A DNA stretch of 64,000 nt from Gemmiger formicilis (GCF_900167555.1 NZ_FUYF01000001.1:310001-374000); one strand, 5' to 3'. Shown: positions 23,174 through 32,368, counted from the stretch's first letter. Made by a program: numbers and translations. Notes: generated from the letters alone by a model not told the origin.

Positions 23174-25375
23174 TCACTCACCCTCCTTCTGCAAATTCAG
23201 TTCCTTCTGGCTCAGCTGGCTGCGCGCAATTTCCTGATACGCGGGGCAGCTTTCCATCAGCTGGGCATGGGTGCCCTTGCCGACGAGGCGCCCCTCATCC
23301 AGCACCAGGATCTGGTTCGCGTGCAGCACGGTGGAGATGCGCTGCGCCACAATAATGACCGTGGCGTTGTCGGTTTTAGCCTTCAGCGCACGGCGCAGCG
23401 CCACGTCGGTCTTGTAGTCCAGCGCCGAGAAGCTGTCGTCAAACAGATAGATCTGCGGGTGCTTGGCAATGGCGCGGGCAATCGAAAGGCGCTGCTTCTG
23501 CCCGCCGGAGACGTTGCTGCCGCCCTGGGCAATCGGGCTGTCGAAGCCCTCGGGCTTGGCGGAGATGAACTCCGTGGCTTGAGCGATCTCGGCGGCCTGC
23601 TCTGCGTCGGCGTCGGTGATGTGGTCGCCGCCGAACTTCAGGTTGGATGTGATCGTGCCGCTGAACAGCACGCCCTTCTGCGGTACATAGCCCAGCTCGT
23701 CGTGCAGCTGTGCCTGGGTCATGTCGCGCACGTCAACGCCGTCAATCGTCACGCTGCCCTCGGTCACATCGTAGAAGCGCGGGATCAGGTTGAGCAGCGT
23801 AGATTTGCCGCAGCCCGTGGAGCCGATGATGGCCGTTGTCTCGCCGGGTCTGGCCGTGAAGCTGATGTGCTCGAGCGCGTCCTCGTCGGAGCCGGGATAG
23901 CGGAAGCTGACGTCATGGAACGCCACAACGCCGTGGGTGCCGTCCGCGGGCAGTGCCTTGGGCGCATCGGGGTCATGGATGGTCGAGGGGGTCTTGATGA
24001 CCTCGTCAATGCGGTCCGCAGCCACACCGGCGCGGGGCAGCATGACGGCGACCATCGAGAGCATGAGGAACGACATGACAATCTGCATCGTGTAGGTGAT
24101 GAACGCGATCATCTCACCCACCTGCATGTTGCCCAGATCCATCGCCTTGCCGCCGAACCAGACGATGAGAAGGCTTGTGCCGTTCATGATGAGCGTCATA
24201 AACGGCATCATGGCGACCATCGTGCGGTTGGTGAACAGCTGGGTCTTCATCAGGTCGGTGTTGGCCCTGTCAAAGCGCTTTTCCTCAAATTCCTCGCGGC
24301 TGAACGCGCGGATGGGCATAATGCCGGTCAGGATTTCGCGGCTGACAAGGTTCAGCCGGTCCACCAAAACTTGCATCTGCTTGAATTTCGGCATGGCTAC
24401 GTTCATCAAAACGGCGATGAGCGCCAGCAGTGCGGCCACGGCCACAAAGATGATCCATTCCAGCCCCGTGTTGCCGCTGGCAACGTGCATAATGCCGCCA
24501 ATGCCCAAAATGGGCGCGTAGGCTACCATGCGCAGCAGGATCACGCAGACGAACTGCACCTGCTGGATGTCGTTCGTGGTGCGGGTAATCAGCGAAGCAG
24601 TGGAAAATTTTTCGATTTCGGCGTTGGAGTAGCCGACGACGGTCCTGAACACGTCGCGGCGCAGGTCACGGCCAATGGCGGCGGAGACGCGGGACGCGAT
24701 AAAGCCTACGGCGACGGCCACGGCAACCATGAGCAGCGTTAAAGCCAGCATCTGGCCGCCCGTGCGCAGCAGATAGGACATTTGCACGTCATGGGCAATG
24801 CCCTGAGCGTCATATTCCAGCGCGACGAGCAGCATGGCTTGGCTGGACAGGCTGTCGGCGACGGTCTCGTCCAGCTGGGCGAGACCGTCCGTCAGTTGGC
24901 TCTGCAGCATTTCCCGTGCGCCGGGGGCCTGGGACGCGGCGGCCAGCTGCGTGGCGACGGCGTCGAGGTCATAGGCCGTGGGGACCACGGTGTCGGTGGC
25001 ACCGGCGGCAGTGGCGGCATTCTTCGCCGCGGCCATGTACAGCACAACGTCCGGCGTTGTGAACGCATTTTCCAGCGCGGCGGTGTCCGCGTCCGGGTTC
25101 AGTGTGCGCATACCGTCCGCATCGGGGTCGGTGTAGGCTTCGTCCGCCAGTGCGGCGTCGTTCTCGGACATGAGCAGCTCGAGCGCCTGCAGCGTTGTGC
25201 TGCGGACGGTGTCGGGCACGGGGCTTTCAATGCCGCCCTGCTGGATGCCGGTGTCCACAATTTTGCTTGTGTAGTCGGGCAGGCTTAAATCGCAGTATGC
25301 CTGCACGATGAGCAGCGCAACGACGGCCAGGCAGGCCGCCCAGTGCCGCCCCAGCTGCTTAAAAATTTTCGTCAT
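23174..25375 (-). CDS. Heterodimeric ABC exporter subunit with degenerate Walker B
   Basis: A 733-residue half-transporter. A ~180-residue extracytoplasmic insertion lies between the first two membrane helices (about residues 30-215), rich in Ala and Asp, as in some Firmicute exporters. The ATPase domain has Walker A GSTGCGKST, signature VSGGQKQRLSIARA and a Walker B reading IYLFDDSFSALD, in which the catalytic Glu is Ser. With the partner this gives one canonical and one degenerate nucleotide site. Start ATG 25375 follows GGAGAAC, inside the 3' end of the marR gene (17-bp overlap), so expression is tied to that regulator. Confidence 0.88.
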   Translation of the reverse strand: MTKIFKQLGRHWAACLAVVALLIVQAYCDLSLPDYTSKIVDTGIQQGGIESPVPDTVRSTTLQALELLMSENDAALADEAYTDPDADGMRTLNPDADTAALENAFTTPDVVLYMAAAKNAATAAGATDTVVPTAYDLDAVATQLAAASQAPGAREMLQSQLTDGLAQLDETVADSLSSQAMLLVALEYDAQGIAHDVQMSYLLRTGGQMLALTLLMVAVAVAVGFIASRVSAAIGRDLRRDVFRTVVGYSNAEIEKFSTASLITRTTNDIQQVQFVCVILLRMVAYAPILGIGGIMHVASGNTGLEWIIFVAVAALLALIAVLMNVAMPKFKQMQVLVDRLNLVSREILTGIMPIRAFSREEFEEKRFDRANTDLMKTQLFTNRTMVAMMPFMTLIMNGTSLLIVWFGGKAMDLGNMQVGEMIAFITYTMQIVMSFLMLSMVAVMLPRAGVAADRIDEVIKTPSTIHDPDAPKALPADGTHGVVAFHDVSFRYPGSDEDALEHISFTARPGETTAIIGSTGCGKSTLLNLIPRFYDVTEGSVTIDGVDVRDMTQAQLHDELGYVPQKGVLFSGTITSNLKFGGDHITDADAEQAAEIAQATEFISAKPEGFDSPIAQGGSNVSGGQKQRLSIARAIAKHPQIYLFDDSFSALDYKTDVALRRALKAKTDNATVIIVAQRISTVLHANQILVLDEGRLVGKGTHAQLMESCPAYQEIARSQLSQKELNLQKEGE

Positions 25376-25865
25376 GCGGGGGTTCTCCTTTCAAATCGGT
25401 TTTCATAGCGGCGTTCTCGGCCTCGATGGCGGCGAGCAGAGCGTCCTTTACGGCGTTGGCCTGCGCCAGCTGCTCCGGGGTCAGCCGCGCCATGATGCGG
25501 GCAAAGTAGTCGTTCATGGCCTGCTCATTGGCTTTGCGGGCGCGCTCCCCTGCCGGGGTGATGCGCACCAGCGTCTTGCGGCGGTCCTTGGGGTCTGTCT
25601 CGCGGACGATGTGGCCGTCCTGCTCCATCTGACGCAGCCCGCGGGAAATCGCCGGCATAGGCTGGTGCATCTGCCGCGCAATGCCCGAGACATAGATCGC
25701 GCCGTCGCAGCCGTGCTGCTCAATGAGATTGTACAGACTTTGCAGCATGCCATAGCGGCATTTGGGCTGCCCGGCCAGTGCCATGCGCATCCCGCGCTTG
25801 GACAGTGTGTGCAGCCGCGCCGCAAAGCGGAACACCCCGCTCAGATAAGGGGCTTCAGTGCCCAT
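25359..25865 (-). CDS. MarR-family regulator of the adjacent ABC exporter
   Basis: A 168-residue winged-helix protein. The DNA-binding part reads GAIYVSGIARQMHQPMPAIS, followed by the wing with RETDPKDRRKTLVRITPAG, the MarR hallmark with the DxRDRR-like stretch. It is the first gene of a three-gene operon with the two ABC subunits and probably represses it until a ligand binds. Start ATG 25865 follows CAGGAGG. The AT-rich upstream sequence (25880-25925) has several TTAAT half-sites that could be its operator, but no clean palindrome stands out. Confidence 0.9.
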   Translation of the reverse strand: MGTEAPYLSGVFRFAARLHTLSKRGMRMALAGQPKCRYGMLQSLYNLIEQHGCDGAIYVSGIARQMHQPMPAISRGLRQMEQDGHIVRETDPKDRRKTLVRITPAGERARKANEQAMNDYFARIMARLTPEQLAQANAVKDALLAAIEAENAAMKTDLKGEPPHDENF

Positions 25866-25916
25866 CTGTGAACACCTCCTGTTAATAGTTGGCTTGTGTT
25901 AATTATTAAAACATGA

Positions 25917-25955
25917 TAATAATACACCCTCCTGCACCGCGGTGCAAGAGGGTGT
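25917..25955 (-). terminator. Hairpin downstream of GH28, overlapping the marR promoter region
   Basis: ACACCCTCCTGCACC / GGTGCAAGAGGGTGT with one mismatch, then ATTATTATC on the minus strand. It probably ends the GH28 transcript. A TTGCAC in its arm, 17 bp from TATTAT, could be the -35 of the marR promoter. Confidence 0.55.
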
Positions 25956-25999
25956 AAGGAAGTTTTAAGATTTGTTCATAAAGTGGGGAGGCTTTAGGC

Positions 26000-27493
26000 T
26001 TATTCCTTCACACACGCAAGATTGCTCAGCGTCACACCCTTGCACAGCCCCAGCGGCAGGGCGACGGACGGCTTGGTGATGGTAATATCCTTAAAGACAA
26101 TGTCCTCGACCTCATAGCCCGGCTTGTCAAAGCCCGCGATCTCGATCGGGGCGGCATCGTGTCGGCTGCGATCATGGTCCAGTACCTCGGCGGTCAGGGT
26201 CAGCCGCTCAAAGAAGCAGTGCTCGAGCTTCGGCGGGGCACCAGCGGGCACACCGTCGTCATTGTACGGTACGCTGTGCAGCATGACGCGGGGCGTGATG
26301 CAGTCCCGCACGGTCACGCCGCGCACATAGCCGCCGCGCTTGGGTGTAGCCTTGATCTCGATGCCGGACAGCGAGTTTGCCAGATCACAGTCCCAGATCT
26401 GCACGTCCTCCACGCCGCCGCTCACCTCGCTGCCGATGCAGATGCCGTGGCCGCAGTCGCTGCGGCAGTCAAACACCCGGATATGCGCGCAGGGACGGTT
26501 GATTTCGTTGCCCTCGGGGTTTTTGCCGCTCTTGATGGCGACAGCGTCGTCCCCCGTGAAGAACTCCGACGCAAACAGCGTGCAGTTCGTCGAGGAGTCC
26601 GGGTCCCAGCCGTCGCCGTTCCAGACGCCCTCGGACACAAAGGTGCAGTGGTCGGTCTGGATGTCGTCGCAGTAGATCATGTGGACGTTCCAGGACGGGC
26701 CGCTTTTCAGCGTGATACCGCTGATCCAGACGTTCTCACAGTTGCTTAAATTGATAAGCCGCGGGCGGACGCGGCCCGGGAGCGTGTCGCTGTTCTCGCA
26801 GCTTTCGACGAGCTCCCGGTTGTCGTCCAGAAAGCTCTTGATGCGGGCACGCTCGTCCTCAATGATCTTGCGGGCCAGCTCCTGCCCGCCGCCGCAGATC
26901 GTGCCCCTGCCGCGGATGATGATATTGCGGCAGTTCGGGCCGGTCTTGTGGTTCATGTCGCCCGCGTTCAAAAGGCTTGAGTAGCAGCGCATCTCGGTGC
27001 CCTCAAACCGGCTGGGGATGCGGGGCGAATAGTCGTGAATGTTCGTTGTGCCCTGCAGGACCGCGCCCTTGGCCAGATAAATTTCCAAATCGCTGTGCAG
27101 CCGCAGTGCGCCGGTCAGGAAATCGCCCGCCGGCACGTACAGAATATCGTCCGCGCCGCAGTCGTTGATGGCCCGCTGTAAATTGTCGGTGTTCAGGATA
27201 TGGCCGTCGCCCTTGCAGAAGTAGGGCGCGGCGGTAATGTCGATGCGGCGTTTTTCCCTGCCGAACTGCAGCGTGGCCGAGCCGATGCAGTAGCTGCCGC
27301 TGACCACGTCCACCCGGAAGGCACTGCCGTAGCTCAGCCCCTCTATCGTAAAATGGGTGCGGTCTGTGCGGCCAATGGCCTCGCCGTTCAGGGAGACCGT
27401 GTATTCCGCCCCGCTGGGCGCGGCGGCGGGTTTATCCCAGTACAGCACCGCGTAATCTTCGGTGCAGCGTATATTCAAATTGCCTTGTTTCAT
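26000..27493 (-). CDS. Intracellular glycoside hydrolase family 28 (polygalacturonase-like)
   Basis: A 497-residue protein. Residues ~1-80 look like a small fibronectin-III-like domain; the rest is a right-handed beta-helix. GH28 motifs are NGDGWDPDS (292-300), GDD (314-316), GHG (348-350) and an EIK at about 381 corresponding to the RIK motif with Arg replaced by Glu. These carry the catalytic Asp residues and the His. No signal peptide is present, so it probably removes galacturonate from imported pectin oligomers in the cytosol (exo-type). It is a single gene with its own promoter. Exact substrate is uncertain. Confidence 0.9.
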   Translation of the reverse strand: MKQGNLNIRCTEDYAVLYWDKPAAAPSGAEYTVSLNGEAIGRTDRTHFTIEGLSYGSAFRVDVVSGSYCIGSATLQFGREKRRIDITAAPYFCKGDGHILNTDNLQRAINDCGADDILYVPAGDFLTGALRLHSDLEIYLAKGAVLQGTTNIHDYSPRIPSRFEGTEMRCYSSLLNAGDMNHKTGPNCRNIIIRGRGTICGGGQELARKIIEDERARIKSFLDDNRELVESCENSDTLPGRVRPRLINLSNCENVWISGITLKSGPSWNVHMIYCDDIQTDHCTFVSEGVWNGDGWDPDSSTNCTLFASEFFTGDDAVAIKSGKNPEGNEINRPCAHIRVFDCRSDCGHGICIGSEVSGGVEDVQIWDCDLANSLSGIEIKATPKRGGYVRGVTVRDCITPRVMLHSVPYNDDGVPAGAPPKLEHCFFERLTLTAEVLDHDRSRHDAAPIEIAGFDKPGYEVEDIVFKDITITKPSVALPLGLCKGVTLSNLACVKE

Positions 27494-27535
27494 GGTGACG
27501 TCCTTTGGTTATGGGGAGTTTGCTCTTTCTTACAT

Positions 27536-27564
27536 ATTGTACCACAGTGTGCGCGTTTATCCAA
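27536..27564 (-). promoter_or_regulatory. GH28 promoter
   Basis: Minus strand: TTGGAT (27559-27564), 17-bp spacer, TACAAT (27536-27541). Confidence 0.6.
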
Positions 27565-27665
27565 GACTTGGGGGTGACAAAATACGCGGGCTGAAACGCT
27601 GCAGGTTTTTACACTTTGCAAGGTTGACATTTATAATCACATCTGCATAGTAGGGATATAGAGAA

Positions 27666-27700
27666 GTAGGGGCCGGGCATGCCCGGCCCGCGGCTTTGCC
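27666..27700. repeat. Family A repeat, partial
   Basis: GTAGGGGCCGGGCATGCCCG followed by GCCCGCGGC, one arm of the repeat. The rest of 27565-27790 shows no gene. Confidence 0.65.
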
Positions 27701-27798
27701 CATAGAACTCGTTTACGGGCGAGAGAGGAACGATACATGTTAAACCGGTTTTCACGCGCGCAATTACTGCTCGGCAAGGAGGGCATGGACCGGCTGCT

Positions 27799-27827
27799 TT
27801 GCTTTTGTGCGGGATGTATGGTACAAT
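27799..27827 (+). promoter_or_regulatory. uvrD-type helicase promoter
   Basis: TTGCTT (27799-27804), 17-bp spacer, TACAAT (27822-27827), 132 bp upstream of the gene. Confidence 0.6.
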
Positions 27828-27837
27828 AGGAAAACAC

Positions 27838-27925
27838 TGTAGGGACCGGGCATGCCCGGCCCGCGGCCTGCCTATAGGCGGGCGTCCCCCGTGAAGCTGC
27901 GGGCCGCACATGTGCGGCCCCTACT
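27838..27925. repeat. Family A repeat in the helicase leader
   Basis: Starts TGTAGGGACCGGGCATGCCC and ends GCCCCTACT. It lies between the promoter and the start codon, so it would be transcribed as a structured 5' leader. Confidence 0.75.
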
Positions 27926-27959
27926 GCGCGGCAATTGATACTGCACGAAAGGAACTGCC

Positions 27960-30059
27960 ATGGACAAGGCTATATTTGAAACGGCCCATCTGGCGGCCCT
28001 GAACGACCAGCAGCGCGCGGCGGTGGAGGCGGTCAACGGCCCGGTGCTGCTGCTGGCTGTGCCGGGCAGCGGCAAAACCACCGTGCTCATCACCCGGCTG
28101 GGCTATATGACCGAGGTCTGCGGCATTGCGCCGGAAGCCATCCTGACAATGACCTACACCGTCGCCGCCACGCAGGAGATGCGCACCCGGTTCGCGGCGC
28201 GGTTCGGCGGCGAATTGGCCGCACGGCTGGAGTTCCGCACCATCAACGGTGTGGCGGCGCGTATCATCGCGCTGTACAGCCGCATGTATGGCCGTACCCC
28301 GCCGGAGCTCATCCGCAATGAGAGCGAGACCACGCCGCTGCTCATGCGGCTATGGCAGGACACAAACCACGAGTACCCCGCCGAGAGCACGGTCAAGGAT
28401 CTGCGCACGGCCATCACCTACATTAAAAATATGTGCCTGACCGACGCGGAATTGGACGAGCTGGAAACCGACATTGAGAATCTGCCCGACCTGTACCGCG
28501 GCTACCAGAAGGCGCTGAAGGCCGCGCACAAAATGGACTACGACGACCAGCTCTGCTTTGCGCTGCAAATCCTGCGCGGTGCGCCCGCGGTTGCGGCGGC
28601 GTTCCGCAAACGGTACAAGTATTTCTGCATCGATGAGTCGCAGGATACGTCCAAGGTACAGCATGAAATTATCCGCGTGCTGGCGCAGGAAAGCGGCAAT
28701 ATCTTTATGGTCGGCGACGAGGACCAGAGCATTTACGGCTTCCGTGCCGCCTACCCCCAGGCGCTTATGGACTTTGAAAAGACCTATCCCGGCGCACAGA
28801 TTTTGCTGATGGAGCAGAACTATCGCTCCACAGAGCCGATTCTGGAGGCTGCCAACCGCTTTGTGGCGCGCAACCGCTATCGCCGCCCCAAGACCATCGC
28901 GCCGACGCAGGGTCCCGGCGCACCGCTGCAGATCGTCACCGTGCCGCGCCGTGCCGACCAACTGCCATTCTTGTTTGAGACGGCGCAGCACTGCGATACC
29001 GGGACGGCGGTGCTGTTCCGCAACCACGAGAGCGCACTGCCCATCATCGACTTGTGCGAGCGGCGGGGCATCCCCTACGCCTGCAAGGCAGTGGACCAGA
29101 CCTTTTTTACCAACAAGATCGTCCGCGATGTGACCGATATTTTCACGCTGGCCGCACACCCCGCGGATGGGGAAACTTTTCTGCGCTGCTACTACAAATT
29201 CGGCGTGCCCGTCACCCGCGCACAGGCGCTGTTTGCCTGCAATCAGGCGCGGCAGTACGGGCAGGGCTGCTGGACGGCCCTGCTGAATGAGGACAGCATC
29301 CGTCCGCGCACCCGCGCCGCCATGGCTGACGTGGCGGACGGTCTGGCGCGTCTGCCCAAAATGGCCGCGGACGATGCGGTGCGGTTCCTGGCCGACCAGC
29401 TGGGCTACGGCAAATATCTGGACAAAAGCGGCATGGACCGCACGAAGCTGGCTGTGCTGGAAATGCTCGGCGCACAGGAGCCGACGCCGCGGCACCTGCT
29501 GCGGCGGCTGGAAAAGCTGCGCAGCATCATACAAAACCATGAGAATCCGCCCGGGTGCAGGTTTTTGCTGTCGACGATCCATTCGGCCAAGGGGCTGGAA
29601 TATGACCGGGTCATTTTGTTGGATGTGCTGGACGGCATCCTGCCCGCCAAGCCGGAGCTGTGCTGCCGCACGCCCGGTGAGACACAGCAGTATGAGGAGG
29701 ACCGACGGCTGTTTTACGTGGCCATGACCCGCGCGCGGCAGCAGTTGGTGCTGTTTGACTGCGCGGCGGAGCGCTCGACCTTTGTGGATGAGGTGCTGTC
29801 CGGTCTGCCCGGCCACCGCAAACGCCACGACGCCGAGCCCGCGGGCCGCCGCACACCCCCGCCCGCGGCACGCGCCCCGCTGCCGCCCGTGGATGTGGAC
29901 AGCATCACCGCCGTCGGTGCCCATGTGCGGCATGCCGTCTTTGGCCCCGGCACCGTGGAAAGCGTTGCGGGACGCCGTGTGACCGTGCGCTTTACGGCAG
30001 GTCCGCGCACACTGGACGCCCAGGTCGTCGCGGAGCGGCATCTGATGTGGGCGGAATGA
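27960..30059 (+). CDS. UvrD/Rep-family superfamily 1 DNA helicase
   Basis: A 699-residue 3'-5' helicase. Motif I is AVPGSGKTTVLITR (near residue 35). Motif II is CIDESQDTS near residue 223, with the DExQ pattern of UvrD proteins. Other motifs are GDEDQSIYGFRAA (III), MEQNYRSTE (IV), STIHSAKGLEYDRV (V) and FYVAMTRARQQL (VI). The C-terminal ~50 residues (VGAHVRHAVFGPGTVESV) resemble the Tudor-like tail of PcrA that contacts RNA polymerase. It is shorter than main PcrA proteins, so it is probably an additional repair helicase rather than the housekeeping PcrA. Start ATG 27960 follows AAAGGAAC. Confidence 0.92.
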   Translation: MDKAIFETAHLAALNDQQRAAVEAVNGPVLLLAVPGSGKTTVLITRLGYMTEVCGIAPEAILTMTYTVAATQEMRTRFAARFGGELAARLEFRTINGVAARIIALYSRMYGRTPPELIRNESETTPLLMRLWQDTNHEYPAESTVKDLRTAITYIKNMCLTDAELDELETDIENLPDLYRGYQKALKAAHKMDYDDQLCFALQILRGAPAVAAAFRKRYKYFCIDESQDTSKVQHEIIRVLAQESGNIFMVGDEDQSIYGFRAAYPQALMDFEKTYPGAQILLMEQNYRSTEPILEAANRFVARNRYRRPKTIAPTQGPGAPLQIVTVPRRADQLPFLFETAQHCDTGTAVLFRNHESALPIIDLCERRGIPYACKAVDQTFFTNKIVRDVTDIFTLAAHPADGETFLRCYYKFGVPVTRAQALFACNQARQYGQGCWTALLNEDSIRPRTRAAMADVADGLARLPKMAADDAVRFLADQLGYGKYLDKSGMDRTKLAVLEMLGAQEPTPRHLLRRLEKLRSIIQNHENPPGCRFLLSTIHSAKGLEYDRVILLDVLDGILPAKPELCCRTPGETQQYEEDRRLFYVAMTRARQQLVLFDCAAERSTFVDEVLSGLPGHRKRHDAEPAGRRTPPPAARAPLPPVDVDSITAVGAHVRHAVFGPGTVESVAGRRVTVRFTAGPRTLDAQVVAERHLMWAE

Positions 30060-30067
30060 AAAGCTCT

Positions 30068-30249
30068 TGCCTCCCTCTGCGAGACAGACTCCCCCGATAC
30101 GGGGGAGGTGGCGCTTGCGCCAGAAGGGGAGCGGTGGCCCGTAGGGCCGGAGGGAGAGAACTTTGCCATGACCCGAAATATTTCGGATAACCGTGAAGCT
30201 CTCTCCCCCACCGCCTGCGGGCGGAGCCCCCTCGCAGAGGGGGCCAAGG
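30068..30249. repeat. Family B repeat, long copy
   Basis: About 182 bp from CTCCCTCTGCGAG to CTCGCAGAGGGGGCC, so its ends are inverted copies, with internal GGGGGAG hairpins, GGCCCGTAGGGCC and AAATATTTCGG. It ends 15 bp before the asparaginase start codon, leaving only the ribosome site between. Confidence 0.8.
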
Positions 30250-30264
30250 AAGTGAGGTACTTTG

Positions 30265-31260
30265 ATGAAAAAAATTCTGCTTCTCGCCACAGGCGGGACG
30301 ATTGCAAGCCGCCCTACGGCGGCGGGCGGGCTGGCCCCGGCCATCACGTCAGAGGAGCTGCTGGCCTGCGTGCCCGAGCTGGCCGACCTGTGCGAGGTCA
30401 GCGCTGTGCAGGTGTTCAACCTGGATTCGACGAACGTCGGCCCCGTGCAGTGGCAGAGCATTGTGCGCTGCATCAAAGAAAATTATGATGCCTGCGACGG
30501 CTTTGTCATCGCCCACGGCACAGACACGATGGCCTACACCGCCGCGGCGCTCAGCTACATGGTGCAGAACAGCGCGAAGCCCGTTGTGCTGACCGGCAGC
30601 CAGAAGTCCATCTACAACCGCGATACCGACGCGCGCAACAACCTCTACCGCGCGTTCGTCTACGCGGTCAGCGACGGCGCATGGGGTGTGCAGCTGGTGT
30701 TTGACAACAAGGTCATTCTGGGCACACGCGCGCGCAAGACGCGGACGCGCAGCTTCAATGCGTTTTCCAGCATCGACTACCCCGAGACCGCGGTGTTCCG
30801 CGATACGCGGCTGGTGACGTTTCTGCGCCGCCCCACGGACCAGCCGCCCGTGCGGTTCTATGAAAGGCTTGAGCCCGCCGTTTTTGTGCTGCGGCTTGTG
30901 CCGGGCATGCGGGCGGACATCATCCCGCTGCTGGCCCCGCACTACCGCGCGCTGGTGCTGGAGAGCTTCGGCGTCGGCGGCCTGCCGGGCGGGGAGCACG
31001 GCGAGATGTTCGCCGCCCTGCGCCGCTGGTGTGAGAGCGGGCGGCTGGCGGTGTTTACCACGCAGGTCCCGCACGAGGGCTGCGACCTTGCCGTCTACGA
31101 GGTGGGCCGCGCCGTCGGTGAGTTGCCCGGCGTCCTGGAGGCCCGCGACATGACCCCCGAGGCTGTCGCCGTCAAGCTGATGTGGGCGCTGGGCCAGACC
31201 GAGGACCGGGAGAAGGCGGCACGGCTGTTTGAGACGCCGATTGAATACGACATAATGTAA
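30265..31260 (+). CDS. ansA: L-asparaginase, type I
   Basis: A 331-residue cytosolic enzyme hydrolysing L-asparagine to aspartate and ammonia. Both asparaginase signatures are present: LLATGGTIAS at residues 6-15 with the nucleophilic Thr, and the second Thr-Asp motif in AHGTDTMAYTAAAL near residue 90. A Lys is at the expected later position (VLTGSQKS). There is no signal peptide, which fits the low-affinity cytosolic type. I start it at ATG 30265 after GAGGTAC; a TTG three bases earlier is possible but less likely. A long family B repeat directly precedes it. Confidence 0.94.
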   Translation: MKKILLLATGGTIASRPTAAGGLAPAITSEELLACVPELADLCEVSAVQVFNLDSTNVGPVQWQSIVRCIKENYDACDGFVIAHGTDTMAYTAAALSYMVQNSAKPVVLTGSQKSIYNRDTDARNNLYRAFVYAVSDGAWGVQLVFDNKVILGTRARKTRTRSFNAFSSIDYPETAVFRDTRLVTFLRRPTDQPPVRFYERLEPAVFVLRLVPGMRADIIPLLAPHYRALVLESFGVGGLPGGEHGEMFAALRRWCESGRLAVFTTQVPHEGCDLAVYEVGRAVGELPGVLEARDMTPEAVAVKLMWALGQTEDREKAARLFETPIEYDIM

Positions 31261-31363
31261 AGGTGAGAAGCTTTCTCCCCCGTGAGCAGGCGTTAGAAAG
31301 CAAAGGCTGCCCCGCGCATGACCGGAGCGCAGGCTTCCCATTAGCGGGCACTTGCGGGTAAGT

Positions 31364-31497
31364 CGTAGGGAGGGGTCTTGACCCCTCCGCAGGAGGCTTG
31401 TGGCAGTGATGCACTTTCCCAGGCAGCATACATGCGTCCCGGGGTGGTCTGCGGCTGCCGCAAACGTCCCGGAGGGGTCAAGACCCCTCCCTACGGG
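31364..31497. repeat. Two family A repeat segments
   Basis: GTAGGGAGGGGTCTTGACCC at 31364 and GGAGGGGTCAAGACCCCTCC ending near 31497 bracket a GC-rich stretch without genes between ansA and the hsp20 promoter. Confidence 0.7.
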
Positions 31498-31577
31498 CTA
31501 GCAAAACAGACGTATCATCGTAATTCAACAAAACTTATTACATATTTTGTGAACAAACATTACATAACATGTAAACA

Positions 31578-31604
31578 TTAGCACTCTACTATTGACAGTG
31601 CTAA
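31578..31604 (+). promoter_or_regulatory. CIRCE element (HrcA operator)
   Basis: TTAGCACTC-N9-CAGTGCTAA: the left arm is identical to the CIRCE consensus and the right arm differs at one base. It overlaps the -35 box of the hsp20 promoter. Confidence 0.88.
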
Positions 31605-31620
31605 TGTTCGGTGCTATTAT
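31592..31620 (+). promoter_or_regulatory. hsp20 promoter
   Basis: TTGACA (31592-31597), 17-bp spacer, TATTAT (31615-31620), overlapping CIRCE. Confidence 0.8.
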
Positions 31621-31744
31621 AGAGGCGTTCCAAGGGAAAGAGGAACGGAAGAACCGAATCCCCAAAGGGAACGCAACAATGTGTATCAAAAGTCAACCGC
31701 TCACAAACAAAACGGGCGGCCGATGAAAATTGGAGGAATGACTT

Positions 31745-32212
31745 ATGATGATGGTTCCGTATATGTTCAATGAGGCTTTGATGGATGATCTGTTCAGCAA
31801 CGATTGGGAGCACGATTTTGACCGCGCCATGAAGGCCGCTGCGCCCCGCGGCATGTTTGGCAAACGTGCCGCCAATGTGATGAAAACCGATGTCCGCGAG
31901 AACAAGGACAGCTACGATGTGTTCGTTGATCTGCCCGGCTTCAAGAAGGAGGATGTCAAGCTGGATTTGGACAACGGCTATCTGACCATCAGCGCCCAGC
32001 GCAATGAGGAGCTGGATGACAAGGACAACGAGGGCCGCTATATCCGCCAGGAGCGTGCTACCGGCAGCTGCGCACGCAGCTTCTACGTCGGCAAGGAGTT
32101 GGAGCCCAAGGATATCAGCGCTAAGTTTGAGAACGGCATCCTGACCCTGCATCTGCCCAAGGCCGAGGCCAAGAAGCTCGAGCCGAAGCAGACGCTGATT
32201 GAGATCGAGTGA
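31745..32212 (+). CDS. Small heat shock protein Hsp20
   Basis: A 155-residue cytosolic ATP-independent chaperone. The alpha-crystallin domain spans about residues 45-140 (VRENKDSYDVFVDLPGFKKE through KFENGILTLHLPK, containing the A/G-x-L-x-L-like motif GILTL). The start has GGAGGA seven bases upstream of ATG 31745. The CIRCE-bearing promoter, about 125 bp upstream, shows heat-shock control by HrcA. It is a single-gene transcript; the terminator lies at 32369. Confidence 0.94.
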   Translation: MMMVPYMFNEALMDDLFSNDWEHDFDRAMKAAAPRGMFGKRAANVMKTDVRENKDSYDVFVDLPGFKKEDVKLDLDNGYLTISAQRNEELDDKDNEGRYIRQERATGSCARSFYVGKELEPKDISAKFENGILTLHLPKAEAKKLEPKQTLIEIE

Positions 32213-32242
32213 TTGCAAAAAAATGTGCAGCCATGCTGCACC

Positions 32243-32345
32243 GTAGGGGCGCATTCTATATGCGCCCGCTTGGCAGCATCCCGTTGTGAAAAAAGATGAA
32301 CGCAGGGTAAACGTCCACGGGCGGATATAGAAACCGCCCCTACAG
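32243..32345. repeat. Family A repeat, variant
   Basis: Starts GTAGGGGCGCATTCTATATG and ends AAACCGCCCCTACAG; internal GCGCATTCTATATGCGC and GGGCGGATATAGAAACCGCCC hairpins. Confidence 0.7.
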
Positions 32346-32368
32346 AGTCCCTGCCCTAAAAATCATCA

